Positions 26,411 through 35,040 of a DNA stretch of 64,000 nucleotides are shown here, piece after piece; within the stretch, counting starts at the first letter, position 1; every line of letters begins with the position of its first letter. Origin of the DNA: Bacteroides caecigallinarum (lineage in GTDB: Bacteria; Bacteroidota; Bacteroidia; Bacteroidales; Bacteroidaceae); assembly GCF_016901995.1 (NCBI RefSeq), contig NZ_JACJLE010000015.1:1-64000 (forward strand). Direction: 5' to 3'. The translations under genes were made by a program, and so were the position numbers. A model generated the notes under the pieces. The model saw only the letters and a program-made list of their open reading frames with translations. It was not told where the DNA came from and ran no database searches.

Positions 26411-26980
26411 ATGTTGAAAAAATTAGCATTATTGCTTATGCTCGTTGCACCAATGAGCATATTTGCACAGAAGTTCGGATACTTCAAATCAGAATCAATT
26501 ATCTTGGTAATGCCTGAATACGCAAAAGCTCAGACTGATATCCAGGCTTTGCAGAAACAATACGAAGATGAAATCAAGCGCGCTTCTGACGAGTTCAACA
26601 AGAAATTCGCAGAATTCCAGCAGGAACAGAAGAACCTTCCTCAGAACATCCTTGAACGCCGTCAGAAAGAGCTTCAGGAACTTTCTGAAAAAGGAATGCA
26701 GTTCCAGCAGGATGCTCAGCAGCAGCTGCAGAAAGCTTACGCTGACATGATGAACCCTATCTACGAAAAGATGGAAAAAGCTGTTCAGGCTGTAGGTAAG
26801 GCAGGTGGTTATGTATTCGTATTCGACTTGAACCGTACTGATATTCCTTACGTTGACGAAACTCAGGCTAAGGATATCACAAACGATATCAAGACTAACC
26901 TTGGAATAAGCTTGACAGCTACTCCATACGTGCCACAGGCTCCTGCTACACTTCCAGCAGCTCCCAATACAAACAAATAA
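26411..26980 (+). CDS. OmpH/Skp family periplasmic chaperone, second copy
   Basis: A 189-residue periplasmic protein with a signal peptide (to FAQ, residue 20), the KFGYFKSESIILVMPEY opening and a long Gln/Glu-rich coiled coil (about 45-115). It ends in a Pro/Ala-rich tail (ATPYVPQAPATLPAAP) that the first copy lacks. Codon use is more biased than in the first copy, which suggests higher expression. The pair in tandem may form mixed trimers, which is inference. Confidence 0.93.
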   Translation: MLKKLALLLMLVAPMSIFAQKFGYFKSESIILVMPEYAKAQTDIQALQKQYEDEIKRASDEFNKKFAEFQQEQKNLPQNILERRQKELQELSEKGMQFQQDAQQQLQKAYADMMNPIYEKMEKAVQAVGKAGGYVFVFDLNRTDIPYVDETQAKDITNDIKTNLGISLTATPYVPQAPATLPAAPNTNK

Positions 26981-27007
26981 TTAAAGAATTTATAAATTAA
27001 ACATACC

Positions 27008-27060
27008 GGTGAGGAACCTGTTCACACAAATGCCGTGTTTACAGGTTCTTCACCTTTTAA
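27008..27060 (+). terminator. Terminator between ompH and murI
   Basis: GGTGAGGAACCTGT (27008-27021) pairs with ACAGGTTCTTCACC (27041-27054) with one mismatch and is followed by TTTTAATTTTATTT. It ends 11 bp before the murI ATG, so murI is partly insulated from the upstream genes. Confidence 0.85.
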
Positions 27061-27070
27061 TTTTATTTGC

Positions 27071-27913
27071 ATGCCATATTTAATTAATCAGATAAAAGGA
27101 CCAATAGGAGTTTTTGATTCCGGATACGGCGGACTAACCATACTGAAAGAAATAAGAAAGCTGTTGCCCGAATATGACTTTATGTACTTGGGTGACAATG
27201 CACGCACTCCTTATGGAACACGTTCGTTCGAAGTCGTGTATGAGTTTACTCTACAAGCTGTCATAAGACTTTTTGAACTAGGGTGTCCGTTAGTTATTCT
27301 GGCATGTAACACAGCATCAGCAAAAGCTCTTAGAAGCATACAGCAAAACGACCTACCTTATCTTGATAATTCCAGAAGAGTGCTTGGAGTAATACGACCT
27401 ACAGCCGAAAGTATCGGTAAAGCAACCGTAAGCAGACATGTAGGTATATTGGCTACATCAGGGACAATAAAATCTGAATCTTATCCGATGGAAATAAAGA
27501 AACTGTATCCTGATATAAAGGTTACTGGTGTAGCATGCCCTATGTGGGTACCACTGGTAGAGAACAACGAATTCGACTCGGATGGAGCTGACTTTTTCGT
27601 AAAGAAGTACATAAACGAACTTTTGGAAAAAGACAATCAAATAGATACAATAGTACTGGGATGTACCCACTATCCGTTGCTTATAGACAAAATAAGGGAA
27701 TTTACTCCTGACGGAATAAGAATAATTACTCAAGGAGAATACGTGGCAGACAGTTTAAAAGACTACCTGAAAAGACATAAGGAAATAAACTCCAGATGCA
27801 CAAAAGGAGGAAATTGTCAGTTTCTCACTACAGAATCTGTAGAAAAATTCAAAGAATCAGCATCAATCTTCCTACATGAGGATGTTTCAGTGAAGAGTAT
27901 TACACTGGGGTAA
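27071..27913 (+). CDS. murI: Glutamate racemase
   Basis: A 280-residue cytoplasmic enzyme that makes D-glutamate for peptidoglycan. It has the GVFDSGYGGLT start, the two catalytic Cys in LACNTASAKA and LGCTHYPLL, and YLGDNARTPYG. The ATG at 27071 gives the usual length, and the longer reading to 27035 would begin inside the terminator. Only 11 bp separate its stop from that of the convergent permease gene. Confidence 0.96.
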   Translation: MPYLINQIKGPIGVFDSGYGGLTILKEIRKLLPEYDFMYLGDNARTPYGTRSFEVVYEFTLQAVIRLFELGCPLVILACNTASAKALRSIQQNDLPYLDNSRRVLGVIRPTAESIGKATVSRHVGILATSGTIKSESYPMEIKKLYPDIKVTGVACPMWVPLVENNEFDSDGADFFVKKYINELLEKDNQIDTIVLGCTHYPLLIDKIREFTPDGIRIITQGEYVADSLKDYLKRHKEINSRCTKGGNCQFLTTESVEKFKESASIFLHEDVSVKSITLG

Positions 27914-27924
27914 ACAGATTGGTT

Positions 27925-29148
27925 TTACAGTAACCTCTTGCTAAGATATCTTACCGGATACCACACTGAGATAAAGCCAATCACAAGTACCGTAATAAAT
28001 ATAAGTACTACATCCCAAGCATGAACACTTACAGGATAAGAATCGACAACAAAACTGCCGGAATTTCCCAATGATATTATTCCATATTCCTGCTGCACAA
28101 GACAGAGAATCAATCCCAAGATTACTCCTGCAACAGCACCAATAAATGATATCATCCTTCCTTCAAATAGAAATATCCTTACTATCTGATTGTCGGAAGC
28201 TCCAAGGTTTCTGAGTGTCTGAACATCGTTTTTCTTGTCAATTATAAGCATGGACAATGAACCTATAACATTGAAACATGCTATCATGAGTATAAAGGTC
28301 AGGAATATATACGAAATAAGCTTTTCTATCTCCATTATTCTGAATGTATCAGCCTGCTGCTCGTATCTGTCCTGCACATAGAAGTCTTCGCCCAGAATTC
28401 TTTTTATCTTTGAGATTACATCCTTCTCGTTAGCTGTTGGATGAAGACGTAAGTTGACAGCCGAAACCTCTTTATCATACTGAAACAAATTGCGTGCAAA
28501 GTCAATTGATGTCAGAATATATGAGCCATCATATTTCTCCTGATTTACAGTAAAAGTCAGTCCTGAAGAGAAAAGGTCATCACTTACAAAACTGCTCATT
28601 GGATTAGCCATGTTTATTTTTGCTCCACGCTTTGGAGCATAAACTTCAAGAGGATCAAGGAAACGGATACCCGTACCTAATGTGGAAAGCAACTGCAAGC
28701 CAGGAATAGCATAATCCGCAACTTCGTCGTGAAGAATAAGTTCGCCACGGCCAAACAATATACTGTCTATTGGAGTAAGCTTATCAAAGTTATCCTCTAC
28801 TCCTTTTATAACTGCCATTACCTGTCTCCCTTTATATTGCACCATTGCATTATCTTCAACAGACTCTGAATAGACGGCTACCTCAGGCATATTTTTAATC
28901 TGCGACAGAACAGGCAGACTACCGTCAAACACTTTTCCTTTGACTGAAGTTATCTTCACCTGAGGATCAAATGCAGTGAAGAATGTTGCCACCATATCCT
29001 GGAAGCCATTAAAAACAGAAAGTGTGCAGACCATTGCTAATGTAGCCAAAGCAACTCCGCACACAGAAATACCTGAAATTACATTTATTGCATTATGCGA
29101 TTTCTTCGAAAACAAATACCTTTTAGCGATGTAAAAAGGGAAATTCAC
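27925..29148 (-). CDS. FtsX-like ABC permease, LolC/LolE type
   Basis: A 407-residue inner-membrane protein. One membrane helix lies near the N-terminus (about 21-45), then a large periplasmic domain (about 50-265), and three further helices (about 272-300, 320-348, 370-398). The layout and the IAKRYLFSKKSHNAINVIS start match lipoprotein-release permeases that pull lipoproteins out of the inner membrane. No ATPase gene is adjacent. The start is a GTG. It is the last gene of an operon with aroQ, pyk, O-methyltransferase and rbfA. Confidence 0.88.
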   Translation of the reverse strand: MNFPFYIAKRYLFSKKSHNAINVISGISVCGVALATLAMVCTLSVFNGFQDMVATFFTAFDPQVKITSVKGKVFDGSLPVLSQIKNMPEVAVYSESVEDNAMVQYKGRQVMAVIKGVEDNFDKLTPIDSILFGRGELILHDEVADYAIPGLQLLSTLGTGIRFLDPLEVYAPKRGAKINMANPMSSFVSDDLFSSGLTFTVNQEKYDGSYILTSIDFARNLFQYDKEVSAVNLRLHPTANEKDVISKIKRILGEDFYVQDRYEQQADTFRIMEIEKLISYIFLTFILMIACFNVIGSLSMLIIDKKNDVQTLRNLGASDNQIVRIFLFEGRMISFIGAVAGVILGLILCLVQQEYGIISLGNSGSFVVDSYPVSVHAWDVVLIFITVLVIGFISVWYPVRYLSKRLL

Positions 29149-29185
29149 GGCAATTAAATTTTATCAGTAATACGACAAGCCTCTA

Positions 29186-29518
29186 TTATTTAAGAAGCTG
29201 ATCTATCTTTTCAGCATAATCCAAAGAATCGTCGATAAAGAACTTCAGCTCCGGAATTATACGCAGCTGATGACGCACGCGTCCTCCGAGTTCAAATCGT
29301 ATTGCTTTGGCATTTGCATTAATATTCTTTACTATCTCTTCTGCCCTTTCCGACGGGAAAATACTTAGATAAGCACGAGCATAACTCATATCTGGACTGA
29401 TTCTCACTACGCTGACAGATACCAATACGCCAGGCATTGATTTTGTCTGTGCCAAAAATATTTCGCTCAATTCTTTCTGAATCAGTCTGGCAATTTTATT
29501 TTGTCTGGTTGTTTCCAT
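29186..29518 (-). CDS. rbfA: Ribosome-binding factor A
   Basis: A 110-residue protein for late maturation of the 30S subunit. It has the type II KH-like fold with RQNKIARLIQKELSEIF at the N-terminus, VSVVRISPDMSYARAYLSIFP in the middle, and the ending LKFFIDDSLDYAEKIDQLL. Length is typical. It is placed 10 bp after the O-methyltransferase gene and before the LolC/E-like gene. Confidence 0.94.
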   Translation of the reverse strand: METTRQNKIARLIQKELSEIFLAQTKSMPGVLVSVSVVRISPDMSYARAYLSIFPSERAEEIVKNINANAKAIRFELGGRVRHQLRIIPELKFFIDDSLDYAEKIDQLLK

Positions 29519-29528
29519 AAAATTATTT

Positions 29529-30170
29529 CTATTTTTTTCTTATTATTGTAAGACCGTCACGCATTGGCAATATCACCTTTTCCACCCTGTCGTCTGCCGC
29601 TACCAAGTCATTAAATTTCTTAATTCCTATAGTCTGCAAATCGGTGTGATGCGGATTTTCCTCAAGAACATGACCATCCCATAAAGTATTATCTGCCAGA
29701 ATATACCCACCACTTCGAAGCTGTTTCAATATCATTTCGTAGTATTCCACATAGAAACGTTTGTTACCATCCATAAATGCCAGATCGAATGTTATATCCA
29801 GTGTAGGTACTATCTGCATTGCATCACCTATGTAGAACTTTATCTTGTCGGAATATGGCGAATTTTCCAACCATGGACGTGTAAAGTCCTCTTGTTCATC
29901 ATTAATCTCGAAAGTGTGAAGCATAGCTCCATCCTCTAGTCCTTCAGCCAGACAAAGGGCGGAATATCCACTGTATGTTCCTATCTCAAGAACCTGTCTT
30001 GGGCGAATCATTTGGACAAACATCTTCAACATTCTACCCTGAAGATGTCCTGAAGCCATACGGGGACGCAGTAGTTTTACATGCGTCGCCCGATATAATG
30101 CTTTCAGATAATCTCCTTCTTCATCAATATGCTGAAGTATATAATCGTCCAGAGCGTCCGTTTCTTTCAT
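29529..30170 (-). CDS. Class I SAM-dependent O-methyltransferase
   Basis: A 213-residue enzyme of the catechol-O-methyltransferase-like family. The SAM motif VLEIGTYSGYSALCLAEGL is near residue 60, and metal-binding acidic residues are suggested by LAFMDGNKRFYVEYYE and ILADNTLWDGHV. The substrate is unknown. It lies between pyk and rbfA with gaps of 8 and 10 bp, so it is surely in the same operon. Confidence 0.9.
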   Translation of the reverse strand: MKETDALDDYILQHIDEEGDYLKALYRATHVKLLRPRMASGHLQGRMLKMFVQMIRPRQVLEIGTYSGYSALCLAEGLEDGAMLHTFEINDEQEDFTRPWLENSPYSDKIKFYIGDAMQIVPTLDITFDLAFMDGNKRFYVEYYEMILKQLRSGGYILADNTLWDGHVLEENPHHTDLQTIGIKKFNDLVAADDRVEKVILPMRDGLTIIRKK

Positions 30171-30178
30171 TATATTGA

Positions 30179-31639
30179 TTATAAATAACGGTTCTTGTTA
30201 GGAAGAACATAATCTTCTGCATGTTCAAGAACATCGTTCACCTGATTGATTTCAAGGAATGAAGTCTTTGTACCTGCCTTACCACTACTCAAATATGCCA
30301 CCATATCATTGCCGGACAATACTCCATCGTTTATCAGCTTACGAAGAGCAGTAAAATAATATTCCTGTCCGTTTGCCTTCTCTGGCATATAGATAGCTTC
30401 TACACCATACGAGAGAGCAAGATGACGCATTGTCTTTTCCTTATAACAGATAGCCAATACAGGATGCTTTCCACGATATGCAGCAAGGCTGCGAGCTGTC
30501 AAACCGCTGAAACTGTCTGTAATGATAGCGTGTATAGGCATTAGGTTAGTAGCACGTACTGCCGATTTTGCAAGGAATCCTGTTACATCTGCATTTTCAG
30601 GAGTAAGACGAATCTGAATATCGTTTTCTTCCATTTTATCCTTTTCTGCCTGAGCAGCAATCTTAGCCATAGTCTTAACTGCTTCAACAGGATACTTACC
30701 ATATGCAGTTTCACCACTTAACATCAAAGCATCTGTACGATAATAAATGGCATTTGCAATATCGGTAACTTCAGCACGTGTAGGACGTGGATTATTAATC
30801 ATAGTATGAAGCATCTGAGTTGCAACGATTACCGGTTTACGTGCAAGAATACACTTCTTGATCAACTGACGCTGAATACCAGGAATGCGTTCCTGTGCCA
30901 CTTCAATACCAAGGTCACCACGGGCAACCATCACACCGTCTGCCACTTCAAGGATTTCATCAATATTGTCAACACCTTCCTGATTTTCGATTTTTGCAAT
31001 AATCTTTATATCACTGTTGTGAGCATCAAGAATTTCACGAATATCAAGTACATCCTGACGATTACGTACAAATGAATGTGCAATAAAGTCAATATCTTTT
31101 TCTATAGCATAAAGAATATTGTTACGGTCTTTTTCAGTCAATGAAGGAAGGTTGATACGAACTCCAGGTACGTTCACACTCTTACGGCTTCCCAAAGTAG
31201 CATCGTTCTGTACTTCGCAGAACAGAGTTGTCTCATTCTTATCGACAACTGTCAATGCCAAATCACCATCATCAATAAGAACAGAAGCGCCCACTGACAA
31301 ATCGTGAACAAAATTCTTATATGTAACAGAAATACATTCTCTTGTAGTTTCCTGATCCGGATTTCCTACGATCTGTACTTTATCACCTATTTTAAAATCG
31401 ATAGGACCTTCTGCGCTTGCAGTTGTACGCACTTCAGGACCTTTTGTATCCATCAGAATAGCTATACGGTTAGAAACTTGGCGCACATTGGATATCAATT
31501 TTTCGAAACCTTCACGGCTGGCATGCGCTGTGTTCATACGAACAACATTCATACCCGCATTAAAAAGATCTCTGATAAAATCCACTTCACAGCGCAAATC
31601 TGAAATGGAAGCAACGATTTTTGTTTGTTTAAGCATCAT
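30179..31639 (-). CDS. pyk: Pyruvate kinase
   Basis: A 486-residue glycolytic enzyme that transfers phosphate from phosphoenolpyruvate to ADP. It has the active-site block IAKIENQEGVDNIDEI with the catalytic Lys, MVARGDLGIEV, and PVIVATQMLHTM. The small B domain lies at about 70-160 and the C-terminal allosteric domain after about 345. Two ATG codons stand in tandem at 31639 and 31636, and either is possible. It follows aroQ by 29 bp. Confidence 0.97.
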   Translation of the reverse strand: MMLKQTKIVASISDLRCEVDFIRDLFNAGMNVVRMNTAHASREGFEKLISNVRQVSNRIAILMDTKGPEVRTTASAEGPIDFKIGDKVQIVGNPDQETTRECISVTYKNFVHDLSVGASVLIDDGDLALTVVDKNETTLFCEVQNDATLGSRKSVNVPGVRINLPSLTEKDRNNILYAIEKDIDFIAHSFVRNRQDVLDIREILDAHNSDIKIIAKIENQEGVDNIDEILEVADGVMVARGDLGIEVAQERIPGIQRQLIKKCILARKPVIVATQMLHTMINNPRPTRAEVTDIANAIYYRTDALMLSGETAYGKYPVEAVKTMAKIAAQAEKDKMEENDIQIRLTPENADVTGFLAKSAVRATNLMPIHAIITDSFSGLTARSLAAYRGKHPVLAICYKEKTMRHLALSYGVEAIYMPEKANGQEYYFTALRKLINDGVLSGNDMVAYLSSGKAGTKTSFLEINQVNDVLEHAEDYVLPNKNRYL

Positions 31640-31668
31640 AATAAAAAAACTATTATACCTGTTTTACA

Positions 31669-32091
31669 TTATTTCGAATTTAAAAAAGCTTCGACAGCCA
31701 ACCTGTATGAGTCAAGCCCGAAACCACATATTACTCCACGGCAAGCACATGATATCATAGACTTATGTCTGAATTCTTCCCTGGTATGGACATTGGAAAT
31801 ATGTACCTCAATGGCAGGAGTAGTGACAGCCCGCAAAGCATCCTGAAGCGCTATTGATGTGTGCGTATAAGCTCCGGCATTCAAGATTATGCCATCATAA
31901 GAAAATCCCACTTCATGGATTTTATTGATCATTTCACCTTCCACATTCGACTGGAAATAGTCAAATTCTACATTCGGATACAGCTGAGACAGTTTCTTAT
32001 AGTACTCTTCAAAAGAAACAGCCCCATAAATGGAAGGCTCACGTTTTCCCAATAAATTTATATTCGGGCCATTGATAATTTGTATTCGCAT
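31669..32091 (-). CDS. aroQ: 3-dehydroquinate dehydratase, type II
   Basis: A 140-residue enzyme of the shikimate pathway that forms dodecameric type II dehydroquinase. It has the INGPNINLLGKREPSIYG loop with the catalytic Tyr and Arg, LNAGAYTHTSIAL and VHISNVHTREEFRHKS. It is the first gene of the operon that continues with pyk, and is divergent from xerD. A CAAAGATA at 32137-32144 gives a -7 box TATCTTTG on this strand. Confidence 0.96.
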   Translation of the reverse strand: MRIQIINGPNINLLGKREPSIYGAVSFEEYYKKLSQLYPNVEFDYFQSNVEGEMINKIHEVGFSYDGIILNAGAYTHTSIALQDALRAVTTPAIEVHISNVHTREEFRHKSMISCACRGVICGFGLDSYRLAVEAFLNSK

Positions 32092-32115
32092 CGTTTATTT
32101 GATATAAACTTTTTG

Positions 32116-32144
32116 TACCTTTGTAATAATATGGTGCAAAGATA
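32116..32144. promoter_or_regulatory. Divergent -7 boxes of aroQ and xerD
   Basis: TACCTTTG at 32116-32123 faces xerD, and TATCTTTG on the minus strand (32144-32137) faces aroQ. The two overlap back to back in a 63-bp gap, so both promoters share the same DNA. The -33 elements are not clear. Confidence 0.5.
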
Positions 32145-32154
32145 ATAAAAAAGA

Positions 32155-33072
32155 ATGAATAAACAGGAAGTTAACGGACAAATTATAATAAAGTATAGAC
32201 AATATCTAAGACTGGAAAAGTCACTGTCAGACAATACGGTCATGGCCTACACCAACGACCTGGACAAACTTTTATATTATCTTGAAGAAGAAAAAATAAA
32301 CATCCTTGACGTTTCTCTTGAAGACCTAGAACACTTCAGCGCCGGTCTGAGAGACATAGGCATCAGTCCGCGTTCACAAGCAAGAATACTGTCAGGCATT
32401 CGTACATTCTTTCATTTCCTACTGATTGAAGACTATATCCGTCAAGATCCGTCGGAGCTGTTAGAATCACCTCAAATCGGGAAACATCTGCCCGACATTC
32501 TGAGTGTAGAAGAAATCGACAACCTTATAAGTGCCATCGACAGAAGTACAAGAGAAGGACAGAGGAACTGTGCAATACTTGAAACACTGTACAGTTGCGG
32601 ACTTCGTGTTTCAGAATTATGCAACCTGAAGATTTCCGATTTGTATCTTAACGACGGATTTATAAGAGTAGAAGGAAAAGGAAGTAAGCAAAGACTTGTT
32701 CCAATATCCCCAAGAGCCATCGAAGAAATAAAGAATTATTTTATCACGAGAAACGAGGGACTGATAAAACCGGGATATGAGGATTTTTTGTTTATCAGCA
32801 AATTCGGCAAAAACATTTCAAGAATAATGGTGTTTCATATAATAAAAGAACTGGCTGATAAAATCGGATTAAAGAAAAGCATAAGTCCGCATACTTTCAG
32901 ACATTCATTCGCCACACACCTGCTGGAAGGTGGGGCAAATTTAAGAGCTATTCAGAGTATGTTAGGACATGAAAGTATTGGCACAACCGAAATTTACACC
33001 CACATTGACAGACGAAAACTTAGGGATGAAATAATAAATCATCATCCCAGAAATAACAAAAAATTACTATAA
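32155..33072 (+). CDS. xerD: Site-specific tyrosine recombinase XerD
   Basis: A 305-residue recombinase that resolves chromosome dimers at dif together with XerC. It has an N-terminal SAM-like core-binding domain (about 5-95) and a C-terminal catalytic domain with Arg151 (CGLRVSEL), Lys in EGKGSKQRLVP, HTFRHSFATHLL, His in MLGHESIGTTE, and the nucleophile Tyr281. The housekeeping surroundings and length point to XerD rather than an element integrase. Confidence 0.95.
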   Translation: MNKQEVNGQIIIKYRQYLRLEKSLSDNTVMAYTNDLDKLLYYLEEEKINILDVSLEDLEHFSAGLRDIGISPRSQARILSGIRTFFHFLLIEDYIRQDPSELLESPQIGKHLPDILSVEEIDNLISAIDRSTREGQRNCAILETLYSCGLRVSELCNLKISDLYLNDGFIRVEGKGSKQRLVPISPRAIEEIKNYFITRNEGLIKPGYEDFLFISKFGKNISRIMVFHIIKELADKIGLKKSISPHTFRHSFATHLLEGGANLRAIQSMLGHESIGTTEIYTHIDRRKLRDEIINHHPRNNKKLL

Positions 33073-33161
33073 ACGGGGTAGAAACTATCATTTTTAAGCA
33101 TTTTTCAGTCATGATAGAGTAAAAAAAAGGACAAATATGGACGACACTATATCTTTTTTCG

Positions 33162-33169
33162 TATCTTTG
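33162..33169 (+). promoter_or_regulatory. -7 box of the TPR lipoprotein gene
   Basis: TATCTTTG matches the consensus and stands 64 bp before the ATG at 33233. The gene has strongly biased codons, so a strong promoter is expected. Confidence 0.6.
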
Positions 33170-33232
33170 TGGCGACTGAACATATTAAAAAGACAAATTT
33201 ATATAATTATACAAACCTAATTTTTAAAGATC

Positions 33233-34906
33233 ATGATTAAGAAGTTGTATTTGCCTATCGTGGCATTATTAGTTCTTGCTTTCTCTTCATGTAGCAAGAT
33301 GGGAGAATTGTCTTCTGACTACTTCACTACAAATCCTGAAGTTTTGGAAGCTGTTGGAGGTAAAGTTCCTGTAACTATCACAGGTAAGTTCCCTGAAAAG
33401 TATTTCAAGAAAAGTGCAACTGTTGAAGTTACTCCAGTTTTAAGATGGGAAGGTGGCGAGGCTAAAGGTCAGCCAGCTATGTTCCAGGGAGAAAAAGTAC
33501 AAGGCAACAACCAGACTATTTCTTACAAGGCTGGTGGTACTTACACTATGAAAGCTTCTTTCGACTATGTTCCAGAAATGGCTAAATCTGAACTTTATCT
33601 TGATTTCAAGATTAAGAAAGGAAGCAAAGAATACACAATCCCTTCAGTTAAAATTGCTGATGGTGTAATCGCTACCTCAGAACTTCCTACAGTAGCTTCT
33701 GCTAACGCTGCTAACGCTGCTGATGCATTCCAGCGTATCATCAAAGAAGCTAAAGAAGCTCAGATTATGTTCTTGATCCAGCAGGCTAACCTTCGTTCTA
33801 GCGAATTGAAAACAGAAGGTATCAAAGATTTCCACAAACAGGTTGCAATCGTTGCTGGCGACACTAAGAACTATAAACTTAACAACATCGAAATTTCTGC
33901 TTACGCTTCACCTGATGGTGGTGTTAAACTGAACACAGGATTGGCTGAAAACCGTCAGAATAACACTGAAAAATACATGAAACAGCAGTTGAAGAAAGGT
34001 AAGATTGAAACTACAGTTGACACTGAATACACAGCTCAGGACTGGGAAGGTTTCCAGGAATTGGTTTCTAAATCAGACATCCAGGACAAAGATCTTATCT
34101 TGCGTGTTCTTTCAATGTATCAGGATCCAGAACAGCGTGAAACTGAAATCAAGAACATCTCTTCAGTTTACAAGACATTGGCTGACGAAATCCTTCCTCA
34201 GTTACGTCGTGCTCGCTTGACTGCTAACTATGATGTTATCGGCCGTAGCGACGAAGAAATCAATGCTGCATTCGATTCAGATGCATCAGTATTGAGCGTA
34301 GAAGAACTTTTGTATGCTGCTACTTTGACTAACGACAACGCTCGCAAAGAAGCTATCTACAAGAAGACTATCGAAATGTATCCTAACGACTATCGTGCAT
34401 ACAACAACCTTGGTGAAATGGCATACGTATCAGACAAAGCTACTGCTGAAAAATACTTCAAACAGGCTGCTAGCAAAAACGCTAACGCTCCTGAAGTTAA
34501 CACTAACCTTGGTTTGATCGAATTGTCTAAGGGTAATGTTGCTAACGCTGAAACTTATCTTGCTAAGGCTACAGGTGCTAACACAGCTAACGAAGCTCTT
34601 GGTAACTTGTATATCAAACAGGGTCAGTATGACAAGGCTGTAGCTGCATTCGGTGATACTAAGACTAACTCAGCTGCTTTGGCTCAGATCTTGGCTAAAG
34701 ACTACAACAAAGCTAAGAATACTTTGACTGCAGTTAAGAATCCAGATGCTTACACTGACTATTTGATGGCTATCGTTGGTGCTAGAACTAACAATGCTGA
34801 CTTGGTTAAGACTAGCATGGCTAAGGTTGCTCAGAAAGACGCTGCTCTTGCTGCTAAAGCTGCAAACGACCGTGAATTTGCTAAATATGCAAACGAAATC
34901 AAATAA
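33233..34906 (+). CDS. Abundant-looking TPR lipoprotein
   Basis: A 557-residue lipoprotein (lipobox FSSC, Cys20). The N-terminal half is beta-rich (GGKVPVTITGKFPEKYF) and is followed by an OmpA-like segment with NIEISAYASPDGGVKLNTGLAENR (about 220-245). The C-terminal third has tetratricopeptide helices (EAIYKKTIEMYPNDYRAYNNLGEMA, about 380-405) and an Ala/Asn-rich end. Codons are strongly biased to a few choices (GCT, AAG/AAA, GAA), unlike the neighbours, which suggests very high expression. An anchoring role in the outer membrane is plausible, but I do not recognise a characterised function. Confidence 0.85.
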   Translation: MIKKLYLPIVALLVLAFSSCSKMGELSSDYFTTNPEVLEAVGGKVPVTITGKFPEKYFKKSATVEVTPVLRWEGGEAKGQPAMFQGEKVQGNNQTISYKAGGTYTMKASFDYVPEMAKSELYLDFKIKKGSKEYTIPSVKIADGVIATSELPTVASANAANAADAFQRIIKEAKEAQIMFLIQQANLRSSELKTEGIKDFHKQVAIVAGDTKNYKLNNIEISAYASPDGGVKLNTGLAENRQNNTEKYMKQQLKKGKIETTVDTEYTAQDWEGFQELVSKSDIQDKDLILRVLSMYQDPEQRETEIKNISSVYKTLADEILPQLRRARLTANYDVIGRSDEEINAAFDSDASVLSVEELLYAATLTNDNARKEAIYKKTIEMYPNDYRAYNNLGEMAYVSDKATAEKYFKQAASKNANAPEVNTNLGLIELSKGNVANAETYLAKATGANTANEALGNLYIKQGQYDKAVAAFGDTKTNSAALAQILAKDYNKAKNTLTAVKNPDAYTDYLMAIVGARTNNADLVKTSMAKVAQKDAALAAKAANDREFAKYANEIK

Positions 34907-34933
34907 TTAGATAATTATTAAATCTATATTATT

Positions 34934-34967
34934 AAGGCTGGGACCAATTGTTCCAGCCTTTTTTTTT
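34934..34967 (+). terminator. Strong terminator after the TPR lipoprotein
   Basis: AAGGCTGG (34934-34941) pairs with CCAGCCTT (34953-34960), with further pairing in the loop, then an uninterrupted run of T to 34967. Confidence 0.92.
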
Positions 34968-35040
34968 GTAAATAAAATACTGTATAATTCCGACTTTACA
35001 TCATTTTTATGTATTTTCGCAGAAAACAAACTATAATTTT

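Noticed and set aside
32155-33072. xerD as integrase of the mobile element
   Set aside because: It is 29 kb away, divergent from aroQ, with normal XerD length and motifs, so it is a housekeeping gene.
33085-33117. Terminator after xerD (CTATCAT/ATGATAG)
   Set aside because: The stem is only 7 bp and AT-rich with a 19-nt loop and is followed by A rather than T, so I do not list it.
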